Notes: a model not told the origin generated them from the sequence alone. A stretch of DNA of 64,000 nt from Kangiella sp. HZ709 (GCF_009674675.1 NZ_WKJC01000001.1:248001-312000), one strand, 5' to 3'. Shown: positions 7,878 through 16,619, counted from the stretch's first letter. Program-made: numbers and translations.

Positions 7878-8879
7878 TTATTTCCTTGTGGCAATCATAA
7901 TAGCGCGTTTAGGAGCAGGGTGACCTTCGATAGTTTTATTAGGATTATTTTGATCCAAAAAATCATTCAGAGATTGAAAGTTCATCCAGTTTGTTGCTCT
8001 TTGTTCTTTAATCGTAGTTTGATTAATATCAACACACCTAATATCTTTTAAATTACAACGCTCCATCCACTTAGTTAGCATTGCTACCGTGGGAATAAAC
8101 CACACATTGTTCATCTGAGCATAACGACTATCAGGTATTAATACTTGATCTGGGTGTGATACATCGTCGCCATCAATGACTAGAGTTTCTAAAATGAGCT
8201 CGCCATTGTGCTTAAGTAATTTCTTTAAGTGCATGATGTGATCAATAGGTGAACGTCGATGATATAAAACGCCCATTGAAAAAATGGTATCAAAGCCTTG
8301 CTTGGGTATTTCATTAGGCAAATATTCAATACCTATGGGCAAGAAATGCACTGGAATATTGGGTAGATATTTTTTCATGATAGCAAATTGCATCAGAAAA
8401 AGTTGCGACGGGTCTATGCCTAAAATCATTTTTGGGTTTTGGCTAGCCATGCGCCAACAATGATATCCATTACCGCAACCCACGTCTAAGACGATTTTGT
8501 CTTGTAAACTTGTGATTTGTTCTTTTAAGCGATCCCATTTCCAGTCTGAGCGCCATTCGGTATTGATGTCAGTGCCGAATAAATTAAAAGGGCCTTTACG
8601 CCAAGGGTGAAATTGTTTTAGTGTGGATGCTAACTCTAAATGTTGCTCTTTATTAAGTTGGTTTGCTTCACCTACAGTCACTGAGTTTATCAAATCATAA
8701 TCATGAACTTCGACATTAGGTAATTGTTCCAGTAGCGCAACCCACTCCTTAATTTTCCCATGAGTGTAATCACTCATACGAGCATTCACTCCATTCTTCA
8801 AGTTTGTTAGATAAGGGCGGAGTCTAGTGTTGAATATAGCCTCATAGCTGGGCGCTAAAAATTGATGTATATCGAACAT
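7878..8879 (-). CDS. cmoB: tRNA U34 carboxymethyltransferase
   Basis: This 333-residue enzyme transfers a carboxymethyl group from carboxy-SAM to 5-hydroxyuridine at tRNA position 34, making cmo5U. It has the CmoB-specific block RKGPFNLFGTDINTEWRSDW at about 94-113. The Rossmann SAM motif DVGCGNGYH is at 132-140, and MGVLYHRRSPIDH follows. Length and motif order match E. coli CmoB (323). It starts 3 bases after cmoA, which supplies its unusual cofactor. Confidence 0.95.
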   Translation of the reverse strand: MFDIHQFLAPSYEAIFNTRLRPYLTNLKNGVNARMSDYTHGKIKEWVALLEQLPNVEVHDYDLINSVTVGEANQLNKEQHLELASTLKQFHPWRKGPFNLFGTDINTEWRSDWKWDRLKEQITSLQDKIVLDVGCGNGYHCWRMASQNPKMILGIDPSQLFLMQFAIMKKYLPNIPVHFLPIGIEYLPNEIPKQGFDTIFSMGVLYHRRSPIDHIMHLKKLLKHNGELILETLVIDGDDVSHPDQVLIPDSRYAQMNNVWFIPTVAMLTKWMERCNLKDIRCVDINQTTIKEQRATNWMNFQSLNDFLDQNNPNKTIEGHPAPKRAIMIATRK

Positions 8880-8882
8880 ATA

Positions 8883-9611
8883 TTATTTTATAGCCAGGAA
8901 AGAAACAAAGTTGTAATGTTGAAACCAGGTTTCAAATGATGAAAAACCTGCTGATTCAAATCTTTTATTATGCGCTTCGCGTGTATCTGGAATTAAGACG
9001 TTTTCAATAGCAGCACGTTTTTGTGCAATTTCCATATCGCTATAGCCATTCCGCTTTTTAAATTTATGGTGTAAGTCAATAATGGCTTCATCTATTTCTT
9101 CTGACTGCATTTGCAGCTTTTCAGAAAGTATTAAAATGCCACCCGGTCTGAGCGAGTCATATATTTTTTTTACGAGTGGAAGCCTATCTTCAAGCGGTAA
9201 GAATTGTAAGGTGAAATTTAAAACTACAATACTGGCATTGCACATGTCACATTGATTGATATCGCCTTCGATAACTTCTATTGGCATATCAAAATTGTAG
9301 CTGGCTTGAATCAAACGACAACGCTCAACCATGGCTGAAGAATTATCAATTGCATAGATCTTACAAGAGGGCTCAGGGACTTTTTGTCGAATAGAGAGAG
9401 ACGCAGCACCCAGGGAGCAACCAAGATCATAGATATTACTATCGACTTGAATAAACTTTTCTGCCAACTCAGAAATTCCTTGGATTATGGTCTTATAACC
9501 GGGAACCGAGCGTTCGATCATATCGGGAAAAACTTCAACTACTGTTTGATCGAATTCAAACGCTTTTACGTTATCTAAAGGATCTGAGAAAATTGTATCT
9601 TTGCCGCTCAT
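8883..9611 (-). CDS. cmoA: Carboxy-S-adenosyl-L-methionine synthase
   Basis: This 242-residue member of the methyltransferase fold makes carboxy-SAM from SAM and prephenate for CmoB. The N-terminal DTIFSDPLDNVKAFEFDQTV and the SAM-binding DLGCSLGAA (62-70) are diagnostic. The block VVLNFTLQFLPLEDR follows. ATG at 9611 is the only reasonable start; the ribosome site is poor. It is the first gene of the cmoA-cmoB-rluA block. A candidate promoter lies at 9648-9676 and the terminator of a candidate small RNA lies just beyond. Confidence 0.95.
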   Translation of the reverse strand: MSGKDTIFSDPLDNVKAFEFDQTVVEVFPDMIERSVPGYKTIIQGISELAEKFIQVDSNIYDLGCSLGAASLSIRQKVPEPSCKIYAIDNSSAMVERCRLIQASYNFDMPIEVIEGDINQCDMCNASIVVLNFTLQFLPLEDRLPLVKKIYDSLRPGGILILSEKLQMQSEEIDEAIIDLHHKFKKRNGYSDMEIAQKRAAIENVLIPDTREAHNKRFESAGFSSFETWFQHYNFVSFLAIK

Positions 9612-9647
9612 AATGACTGGAGTTTCTTTAATTGGTTGTAAGTTTAC

Positions 9648-9676
9648 ACTATCTACTGGCTGGACTAAATCATCAA
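9648..9676 (-). promoter_or_regulatory. Candidate cmoA promoter
   Basis: Minus-strand TTGATG (9671-9676), 17-base spacer, GATAGT (9648-9653). The match to the sigma-70 consensus is moderate, and the position is right for cmoA at 9611. Confidence 0.4.
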
Positions 9677-9681
9677 CTAAT

Positions 9682-9775
9682 AAAAAAGGCTTCCAGCGTT
9701 CAACTGGAAGCCCTTAACACTCTCAAAATGAGAAGGAGGTATTTTGAGAATTGAGCCTGTAATGGCAAGCACCCA
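9682..9775 (-). ncRNA. Candidate trans-acting small RNA with anti-Shine-Dalgarno loop
   Basis: The 319-base gap between cmoA and the S9 peptidase gene holds no ORF but has the anatomy of a small RNA on the minus strand. A 9-bp perfect stem (9721-9729 with 9741-9749) exposes the 11-nt loop ACCUCCUUCUC, which is complementary to a ribosome binding site. It is followed by a 9-bp terminator stem (9688-9696 with 9704-9712) and a run of six U. A weaker hairpin lies at the 5' end (TTGCC...GGC). The hairpin on the plus strand has no T tail, so the minus strand is favoured. A promoter candidate sits at 9782-9810. No known family is recognised. Confidence 0.55.
9688..9712 (-). terminator. Rho-independent terminator of the candidate small RNA
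   Basis: GGCTTCCAG pairs with CTGGAAGCC around a 7-nt loop and is followed on the minus strand by TTTTTTA. No protein gene on this strand ends upstream of it, so it must end some other transcript. Confidence 0.8.
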
Positions 9776-9781
9776 AGCTCA

Positions 9782-9810
9782 CTTATACTTTAACAAATAT
9801 GTGATTGCAG
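9782..9810 (-). promoter_or_regulatory. Candidate promoter of the small RNA
   Basis: Minus-strand CTGCAA (9805-9810), 17-base spacer, TATAAG (9782-9787; five of six consensus bases). Predicted transcription start is near 9775. Confidence 0.4.
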
Positions 9811-9942
9811 GCTATTCAGTAAATGTAACAAACAGTTACAGGTTACACTTATTGGAGCTGTTCAATATTCGATGAATGGACTGGAAGTTAGTGGTTAATT
9901 TTATTATTCTAATCTTCCTTATTTGCGATATTGAGAAGATTA

Positions 9943-11973
9943 ATGAACAAATTATTGATATTTATTACTTTTTTAGCGCTGTCTATCACTGTGATCGACG
10001 CCAAAGAAGGTATGAGCTTAGAAGACATCAGCAAGGTTAGCTCTGTTGGCGACATGCAGATTTCTCCTGACGGTGCCTGGGTTGCCTTTACAAAATCAAA
10101 ACCTAGAACACCTTATAAAGATGAAGATGGCAATGCTTGGTCTGAGTTATATTTAATTGCTACAGCAGATGGTGCCGAGCCACGACCATTTATTACCGGT
10201 AAAGTGAATATTAGTCGTATCAGCTGGTCGCACGATTCAAAAAAAATCTACTATACGGCTAAACGGCGTGATGATAAAAAAACAGCGCTCTATGCTTTAC
10301 CTATTGATGGCGGCGAATCGCAACGCATTCTTTCGTATGATAATGGCGTAGGGTCTTATAGCGTAAATCACGATGGTAGTAAGGTTGTTTTTATAGCAAA
10401 AACCAAAAAGCCTAAGCACCTAGAAAAGCTTTCAAAAAAAGGATTTAAAGCTAAGGTGTATGAAGAGGATATCCAAACCAATCATTTGTGGTTAGCGGAT
10501 TTAAACCAAGAAGAACCAAAAGCAGAAAAAATTAAATTTGAAGAGCATCTGGTATCTGCGAAATTTAGTCCAGTGAGTGACCAATTGTTAGTTCAATCAA
10601 GTCCTACGTCTTTAATTGACGATGTCTTAATGTTACAAACGCTTCAGATCATCGATCTAAAAGGACGTACTAAAACTAAATTTAAAACAGAAGGTAAGCA
10701 AGGCAAAGCTATCTGGTCGACGGATGGTAAGCTAGTCGCTTTTTTGGGTGCTAATGACTATAACGATCCAACGGCAGGAGCTTTATACGTAGCTAATGCT
10801 CGAAATGGAAAAATAGCTAAGCGTAAAAATAATAAAGACAGTCATATCATGGATATCGGTTGGTTAGGTAATGATGTTTATTATATTGAGCACAAAGACG
10901 CAGAATCACGAGTGGTTAAATCAGATGGCTCGACCAATGCTACTCTAGTTGCTTATGGTAATGGCATTCAGACTTCTATGTCCTTGGCTTCTAATGGTCA
11001 GTTAGCATTAAAAACCAACACTTCGACCCATCCCAATGAAGTTTATTTAGCTTCTAGCTCTGGCAGTAAACGTATTACCGATTCAAATCCTTGGTTCGCC
11101 GACATCGCTTTTGGAAAGCAAGAAGTGTTTAATTATCGCGCCCAAGATGGTTTAGATTTGCAAGGCGTTTTGGTTTATCCAATTAATTATAAAAAAGGCA
11201 AAGATTATCCTATGATCGCCTTTGTTCATGGTGGTCCTGAGGCGCATCGCTCAAACGGATGGAATACCCGTTACGCCGATCCAATTCAAGTCGCAGCAGC
11301 TAACGGCTACGTTTCCTTTATTCCAAACTACCGAGGGTCTACTGGTCGTGGAGACGACTTTGCTAGAGCTGATCAGCGCGGCTATGCGGATCCAGAGTTT
11401 ACCGATATTGTCGACGGTAAAAATGCTTTAGTAGAAGAGGGTATTGTTGATAAAGATAAGGTCGGTATTACCGGTGGTTCTTATGGTGGTTACGCTACAG
11501 CTTGGTCAGCCACAGCGCTTTCTGAGCATTATGCGGCGGGGGTTATGTTTGTAGGTATTTCTAACCAACTATCTAAATTTGGTACGACCGATATACCCAA
11601 TGAAATGCATGCGGTACATTCTCGTGTATGGCCTTGGGATGATTTCCAGTGGATGCTAGAGCGGAGTCCTATTTTTCATGTTAAAAAATCTAAAACGCCT
11701 TTATTGATAATGCATGGCGAGAACGATACTCGAGTTCATCCATCACAATCTATGGAGCTATACCGTTATTTAAAAACCTTAGCGCAAGCGCCAGTACGTC
11801 TGGTCTTATATCCGGGCGAAGGCCATGGTAATCGTAAAGCAGCCGCGCAAATGGATTATTCAATGCGTCTAATGCGCTGGATGGATCATTATTTGAAAGG
11901 TAAGGGTGGCAAGCCACCTAACTATGATCTTGAGCACGAAAAGAAATTAGAAAGCGATAAGAAAGACAAATAG
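9943..11973 (+). CDS. Secreted S9 family peptidase (acylaminoacyl/dipeptidyl peptidase type)
   Basis: This 676-residue serine peptidase has an N-terminal signal peptide (cleavage probably after VIDA), then beta-propeller repeats with WSHDSKKIYY-type blades (about 25-400). A C-terminal alpha/beta hydrolase domain follows. The catalytic triad is visible: Ser513 in GGSYGG, Asp595 in HGENDTRVH, His628 in GEGHG. It removes dipeptides or acylated residues from short peptides, probably in the periplasm. ATG at 9943 with GAGAAG just upstream is preferred over the TTG at 9931. It appears monocistronic and ends at a shared terminator. Confidence 0.9.
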   Translation: MNKLLIFITFLALSITVIDAKEGMSLEDISKVSSVGDMQISPDGAWVAFTKSKPRTPYKDEDGNAWSELYLIATADGAEPRPFITGKVNISRISWSHDSKKIYYTAKRRDDKKTALYALPIDGGESQRILSYDNGVGSYSVNHDGSKVVFIAKTKKPKHLEKLSKKGFKAKVYEEDIQTNHLWLADLNQEEPKAEKIKFEEHLVSAKFSPVSDQLLVQSSPTSLIDDVLMLQTLQIIDLKGRTKTKFKTEGKQGKAIWSTDGKLVAFLGANDYNDPTAGALYVANARNGKIAKRKNNKDSHIMDIGWLGNDVYYIEHKDAESRVVKSDGSTNATLVAYGNGIQTSMSLASNGQLALKTNTSTHPNEVYLASSSGSKRITDSNPWFADIAFGKQEVFNYRAQDGLDLQGVLVYPINYKKGKDYPMIAFVHGGPEAHRSNGWNTRYADPIQVAAANGYVSFIPNYRGSTGRGDDFARADQRGYADPEFTDIVDGKNALVEEGIVDKDKVGITGGSYGGYATAWSATALSEHYAAGVMFVGISNQLSKFGTTDIPNEMHAVHSRVWPWDDFQWMLERSPIFHVKKSKTPLLIMHGENDTRVHPSQSMELYRYLKTLAQAPVRLVLYPGEGHGNRKAAAQMDYSMRLMRWMDHYLKGKGGKPPNYDLEHEKKLESDKKDK

Positions 11974-11985
11974 TTTAGGTAACAT

Positions 11986-12012
11986 AAAAGGCTTCTTAAG
12001 AAGCCTTTTTTA
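11986..12012 (+). terminator. Bidirectional terminator overlapping a stop codon
   Basis: A long palindrome (AAAAGGCTTCTT then AAGAAGCCTTTT) followed by T serves the S9 peptidase gene. Its centre contains the stop codon and last codons of the convergent lipase-like gene (stop at 11996-11998). Confidence 0.85.
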
Positions 12013-12643
12013 ATTCACCCGTTTGTAGAAATTTAATAATGGCATCTGAGACTAGTCTGTTTTCCATTAACAGAGTATGCCCACAATTAACTACTTGCAG
12101 TTGATGCTGTTCTTCTAATTTAGCACTTTTCACTGAAACCTTTCCATCATGCTCACCATCGAATAAGAAGTTAAACCAAGGGTCGGATGAACGGTTACCG
12201 ATGATAACCCCAATTTCTGTTTGCAAAGGCTTAAGTTGCGAATAAAGCGGACTGGATTCGGTAAGTTGTTGGCCAGAAGGCCCTGTAGCCATCTTGTACC
12301 ACCATTTATCTTTAAATGTATCTGCAATCTCGCTGCCATGGTTTGGTGGCGCGAGCATCAAAACTCGCCCTAAATTAGCTATTTTATGATTTGATAAGTA
12401 GTAACGAACCAGAATGCCACCTAAAGAATGGGTGACAAAATGAACTTTATCGAATTTTTCAGCTTCAAGCGTTTCTAAAGCCTTAGAAATGTAGTTGTTG
12501 GCTGACTTATCTACTGTTTGTTTAGTTGAAGGGTAGGACTCATTATAAGTCACGTAACCTAGCTGCTGTAGACGCTTCTCAAGACGCTTTAACGACCACT
12601 GAGTTCTGCCTAAACCGTGAATTAAAATAACTGCTTCTAACAT
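11996..12643 (-). CDS. Lipase-like alpha/beta hydrolase
   Basis: This 215-residue protein without a signal peptide has the oxyanion motif HGLGR at 9-13, nucleophile elbow THSLGG with Ser73, a candidate acid in FDGEHDGKVS, and a candidate His in VNCGHTLLME near the C-terminus. This is the PGAP1/lipase-like branch of alpha/beta hydrolases. The LAPPNHGSE segment after the nucleophile is common in lipases of this group. The substrate cannot be told from sequence. Its last codons form part of a bidirectional terminator hairpin. Confidence 0.75.
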   Translation of the reverse strand: MLEAVILIHGLGRTQWSLKRLEKRLQQLGYVTYNESYPSTKQTVDKSANNYISKALETLEAEKFDKVHFVTHSLGGILVRYYLSNHKIANLGRVLMLAPPNHGSEIADTFKDKWWYKMATGPSGQQLTESSPLYSQLKPLQTEIGVIIGNRSSDPWFNFLFDGEHDGKVSVKSAKLEEQHQLQVVNCGHTLLMENRLVSDAIIKFLQTGELKKAS

Positions 12644-12838
12644 AAGAGTAATAATTATTAATATGACTTTAGTGTATCCAATTTTGGTCAGACCACCAAT
12701 ATTTTGCTTAATAATCTTAACAAACGATAGCTTGAAACCATCCTCAGGTTAACCATCTTAATTATTTCTGTCAAAATTGTGGTATTCTTATTTATTAGTG
12801 TGAAAATGTTTAATTATATTCTGTCAATAGGTTAAATA

Positions 12839-13318
12839 ATGATAAAATCTTTTGTAGAAATTGAGCTTGATGCAACGGATCAAAAAATCCTAGAGATTTT
12901 GCAAAATGAAGGTCGCATCAGTAATTCGGATTTAGCAAAAAAAATTCATCTCTCAGCTCCAGCTACGCATGGTCGAGTTAAACGCTTAGAGCTAGATGGC
13001 TTTATTCGTGGTTATGTTGCCTTGTTGGATAGGCACAAAATGAGATGTGATAACTTATGCTTTATTGAGTTAAGTCTTGAGTTGCATAAGCATGAAAAAA
13101 TCCAACAGATTTTAGAAACCATTACCTCATGGCCGGAAGTTTTAGAGTGCCATAACGTAACGGGTTCGTATGATTATTTGCTTAAAGTGGCTGTGAAAAA
13201 CACCCAAGCTCTTGAGCATTTTATTTCTAAAAAAATGATCCCATTGGAAGGGATTGCCAAGCTTCATACCAGTTTAGTGTTGAAGGAGGTAAAGGCCACG
13301 ACGGCTATCAAAGTTTAA
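12839..13318 (+). CDS. Lrp/AsnC family transcriptional regulator
   Basis: This 159-residue regulator has an N-terminal winged helix-turn-helix (ISNSDLAKKIHLSAPATHGR, about 28-47) and a C-terminal RAM effector-binding domain (about 75-150). The 21-base gap to the methionine gamma-lyase gene and common strand indicate one operon. In Pseudomonas putida an Lrp-family protein (MdeR) activates the methionine gamma-lyase gene, so the same relation is likely here with a sulfur amino acid as effector. The upstream 195-base gap probably holds the promoter. Confidence 0.88.
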   Translation: MIKSFVEIELDATDQKILEILQNEGRISNSDLAKKIHLSAPATHGRVKRLELDGFIRGYVALLDRHKMRCDNLCFIELSLELHKHEKIQQILETITSWPEVLECHNVTGSYDYLLKVAVKNTQALEHFISKKMIPLEGIAKLHTSLVLKEVKATTAIKV

Positions 13319-13339
13319 CTTAAATTTACGAGAAGCCGT

Positions 13340-14542
13340 ATGTCATCAAAACAATTTAAACATCCTGAAACCAAAGCGATTCATGCCGGTCGCGTTGGTG
13401 ATCCTTCTTTTGGTTCCTTATCCACCCCAATTCATCAAACTTCAACTTTTGTCTTTGATAATGTTCAGCAGGGCGCTAATCGTTTTGCTGGTGAAGAGGC
13501 CGGGTTTATCTATTCACGTTTAGGTAATCCAACCGTAATGGAATTAGAGCAGCGTATGGCTTCCTTAGAAAATACTGAAGCTGCGGCAGCTTTTGGCTCT
13601 GGTATGGGCGCTGTTTCAGCGACGCTATTAGCAAACCTTAAAAAAGGTGATCACTTAATAGCCTCTGCGGCTTTATATGGCTGTTCATTTGCTTTGATTA
13701 ATCATAAATTCGCCGAGTTAGGCATTGAAGCAACCTTTGTCGATATTACTGATATAGAAGCTGTAGAAGCTGCTATCCAGGACAATACTCAATTAATCTT
13801 TTTTGAAACACCAATTAACCCTAACTTGGTATGCGCAGATTTAGCTGAGATCAACCGAGTGGCTAATAAGTACAAGCTTCTGACCGTTATTGATAATACT
13901 TTTATGTCGCCATTGTTACAGCAGCCGACCGATTATGGTATGGATTTAATCATTCATAGTGCGACAAAATATTTAAATGGCCATGGCGATGTAGTTGCGG
14001 GTATTTGTTGTGGCAGCGCTGAGCAAATTGAAAACATCAAGTTAACGACTTTAAAAGATATGGGCGCTGTTATGAGTCCAAATGATGCTTGGTTAATTAC
14101 CCGTGGTTTGAAAACTTTATCGGTTCGTCTTGAAAGGCATTGTGATAATGCGGAAAAAGTTGCACAGTTTTTAGATACTCATACAGAGGTTAAAGAAGTT
14201 TATTATCCAGGTTTAAAACACCATCCTGCTAATCATTTAGTAGGCACTCAAATGAAGCGTGCTGGCGGGGTTATTGCATTCGAAGTTGATGGATCTTTTG
14301 ATGATGCTGTGCGCTTTATGAATCAATTAAAAATGTGTCATATTGCGGTAAGTTTAGGTGATGCCGAAACTTTAATTCAACATCCTGCCTCCATGACTCA
14401 TTCACCTTATACTGAAGAGGAAAGGGCTGCGGCTGGTATTTCTGAAACGCTCATTCGTATTTCTGTTGGTTTAGAACATGTTGACGATATTATTGATGAC
14501 TTAGAGCAAGCTTTACAGGTATTGCAGTTGAAAGTCGCCTAA
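13340..14542 (+). CDS. mdeA: Methionine gamma-lyase
   Basis: This 400-residue PLP enzyme of the Cys/Met metabolism family splits methionine into methanethiol, ammonia and 2-oxobutanoate. The PLP lysine is Lys210 in HSATKYLNGHGD. The substrate-specific cysteine of methionine gamma-lyases is present as Cys115 in LYGCSFA (Gly in many cystathionine enzymes), and the C-terminal SLGDAETLIQHPASMTHS block is kept. These features favour methionine gamma-lyase over cystathionine gamma-synthase or O-acetylhomoserine sulfhydrylase. It follows an Lrp-type regulator and ends in a strong terminator. Confidence 0.88.
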   Translation: MSSKQFKHPETKAIHAGRVGDPSFGSLSTPIHQTSTFVFDNVQQGANRFAGEEAGFIYSRLGNPTVMELEQRMASLENTEAAAAFGSGMGAVSATLLANLKKGDHLIASAALYGCSFALINHKFAELGIEATFVDITDIEAVEAAIQDNTQLIFFETPINPNLVCADLAEINRVANKYKLLTVIDNTFMSPLLQQPTDYGMDLIIHSATKYLNGHGDVVAGICCGSAEQIENIKLTTLKDMGAVMSPNDAWLITRGLKTLSVRLERHCDNAEKVAQFLDTHTEVKEVYYPGLKHHPANHLVGTQMKRAGGVIAFEVDGSFDDAVRFMNQLKMCHIAVSLGDAETLIQHPASMTHSPYTEEERAAAGISETLIRISVGLEHVDDIIDDLEQALQVLQLKVA

Positions 14543-14565
14543 GGTCAAAAGTAAAGATGAGATAT

Positions 14566-14597
14566 AAAAAAAGCCCTGCAAATGCGGGGCTTTTTAA
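14566..14597 (+). terminator. Bidirectional rho-independent terminator
   Basis: AAGCCCTGC (14571-14579) pairs with GCGGGGCTT (14584-14592), one T-G pair, flanked by A and T runs, between convergent genes. Confidence 0.9.
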
Positions 14598-14613
14598 TGA
14601 ACCGACTTAAACT

Positions 14614-16389
14614 TTAGTTTAAGTCAAATTCCATAGTAACTTCCAAGCCATTTTTAGTGAAGCTTGTTTTATCTGTATAACGGCCTTTAACGTTTTTAAA
14701 CATCTCGTTAAATACACGTTGGAATTCTTCAGCATCAGCATCTTGATTTGGATCCATCGCCATTGCTTGATTAATCATTCCAAAGTATCTGCCCATATCA
14801 TAATTAACGCTGAACAAGCCGTTGTAATCGATAGAAGAATTAGTATCTAAATTAGCGGCCATTGCATTAGCTTTATCGCCAAAAGAAAGAACTAAGTCAT
14901 GCCCACGCAATGAACCGTTAACTTCAACAGGTAAAGGTAATGGTAATGCTTTTGGCGCAGCACCTTCTTCAAGTTCGATGCCACCTAACATAGGTTGGAA
15001 TTGACCGGCTAATTGAACTAAAGCCATTGGGTCATCAGCACTTAAAGTCATGATTAAGCTTACTGAATCAGCTGCCGCCATAGGATTGTTTTGCGCTTGC
15101 TCCATAGCACTTACGTCCATATCGACTAAACCAAAGCCAAAGCCTTTAATGCCGCCTAACATGCCGCTAACCATGCCTAATTGCATAACAGGGTTGTTGC
15201 CTTTTAATGCGTTTTGCATGTCTGCTAAGCTAGAGCAGTTATACGGGTCTTTAGTTAAGCGCTTCCAAACATCGGTTAAGACACCAGTCATTTCTGCCAT
15301 ATTGAAGCCCATGCCCATGCTGAATAACATATCTTTATTAGCCATAGCTGGAGATAAGTGACCATGTAACTTTTGTAGAGAGTCTAGTAAGCCTGCATTG
15401 CTACCTTCTACAACCATTTTATAGCTAGCTGAGTTAGCGTCAAAGTTAGTGTAGCCTGCAGAAATAGTAGGCCAATTGCCTACGAAGGCGGTAAGTTCTG
15501 ATTGACACTCAGGTGTTCTGTATTCAGCTAAAACTGATACGCCAGGACCATTGTTAACATTGTAAGCAACAAGAAGATCATCTAGCATGCCGCCAAAATG
15601 ATTGGCTCTAGGGTTAGTAATACCTTCAACGATGCCTAAGTTATCCATTAAGAATAACTGGTGGCCTTCATAACCAAACTTATTCACTAATCCAGCTAAA
15701 CGAGGCGAGTCAGAGAAAGATTTCGCTGGTTTTTCGATACCTAATGCTAATTTCAAATCTTTCGCATCGTCTAACAGAGTATTTAAAGTCATAACCGCTT
15801 GGTTGTTATGAGTAGAAAGTACTAGAGTTACAGGAACGTCTTCACCAAAAGAATATTCTCTATATTCAAAACCATCTAAAGATCCAACTTTAGCAGTGAT
15901 TTGATTTTCTTTTTCAATAGTTTCTACCATTGTTTGGAAAGTGTTAGAGCCATCTAAAGAAAAGCGGAAGACTGGTAAAGCACCGACTGTATAGATAGCA
16001 CCATCAGTTTCACTTGGAACACCCATAGTCTTAGGATAGTTGCTAGAAGCAGCACCCATCATCTTTTTGACGAAACCAAATACGAACTTTGCACCGTCAG
16101 GTGCGTCACCCATGTCAAACTCTTCTTTATTGAAAAGTTCGCCCATGACTTCAAAATTAAGACCAAAGTTACGGCTGAAGGCCATTAACTTGTCATAATC
16201 CATCGCTTCAAGATTACCACCAAATAAAATAGTATCGGCAGGGACATATTCCATAACTTGGCTAGATGAACCGGAAAGTTTGTTAGTAATAGATGAAACA
16301 ATATCTCCATCGGAAGATTTGTTTTTGTATAGATAAACTCCAACTGCAACAGCAATCAAAGCTAGTGCAATGATAATAAACTTTTTCAT
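14614..16389 (-). CDS. Membrane-anchored protein of unknown function
   Basis: This 591-residue protein is not recognised. Residues about 4-21 form one hydrophobic anchor followed by a Ser-rich linker, so the bulk is predicted to be periplasmic. The body begins EYVPADTILFGGNLEAMD and holds many short hydrophobic strands and several Met/Gly-rich segments (for instance MLGGIKGFGFGLVDMD). Motif patterns such as VPADT at the N-terminus occur in DUF3352-like proteins, but I cannot confirm membership. The ribosome site GAGAAGGA is eight bases complementary to the loop of the candidate small RNA at 9682-9775. A 15-bp palindrome lies at 16411-16425, upstream of the start. Confidence 0.8.
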   Translation of the reverse strand: MKKFIIIALALIAVAVGVYLYKNKSSDGDIVSSITNKLSGSSSQVMEYVPADTILFGGNLEAMDYDKLMAFSRNFGLNFEVMGELFNKEEFDMGDAPDGAKFVFGFVKKMMGAASSNYPKTMGVPSETDGAIYTVGALPVFRFSLDGSNTFQTMVETIEKENQITAKVGSLDGFEYREYSFGEDVPVTLVLSTHNNQAVMTLNTLLDDAKDLKLALGIEKPAKSFSDSPRLAGLVNKFGYEGHQLFLMDNLGIVEGITNPRANHFGGMLDDLLVAYNVNNGPGVSVLAEYRTPECQSELTAFVGNWPTISAGYTNFDANSASYKMVVEGSNAGLLDSLQKLHGHLSPAMANKDMLFSMGMGFNMAEMTGVLTDVWKRLTKDPYNCSSLADMQNALKGNNPVMQLGMVSGMLGGIKGFGFGLVDMDVSAMEQAQNNPMAAADSVSLIMTLSADDPMALVQLAGQFQPMLGGIELEEGAAPKALPLPLPVEVNGSLRGHDLVLSFGDKANAMAANLDTNSSIDYNGLFSVNYDMGRYFGMINQAMAMDPNQDADAEEFQRVFNEMFKNVKGRYTDKTSFTKNGLEVTMEFDLN

Positions 16390-16410
16390 GTTTCCTTCTC
16401 TTGTGTTGTG

Positions 16411-16425
16411 GGTTACTCAGTAACC
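16411..16425. promoter_or_regulatory. 15-bp palindrome upstream of the 591-residue protein gene
   Basis: GGTTACT-C-AGTAACC is a perfect dyad 21 bases before the minus-strand ATG at 16389. It could be a repressor operator or a 5' leader hairpin. Confidence 0.35.
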
Positions 16426-16619
16426 TCTAAAAATACGAACTGTTCTAACCTCTCAAATTATAGGCAATAGTAGCAAGAAGACCAATTGAAATGATGTGTC
16501 ATAGCTTACAAAAGCGTAAATAAATGTTTCATTTTGGTGCGTTTTCTCAATTGTTTCTAAATTAGTACTTTGTCATCCTTTGTTACTTATTCAGCCCTCA
16601 AGTTACAGATAATAACTAA

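Noticed and set aside
12644-12838. Possible SAM or other riboswitch before the Lrp/methionine gamma-lyase operon
   Set aside because: No conserved riboswitch core or terminator/antiterminator pair could be seen.
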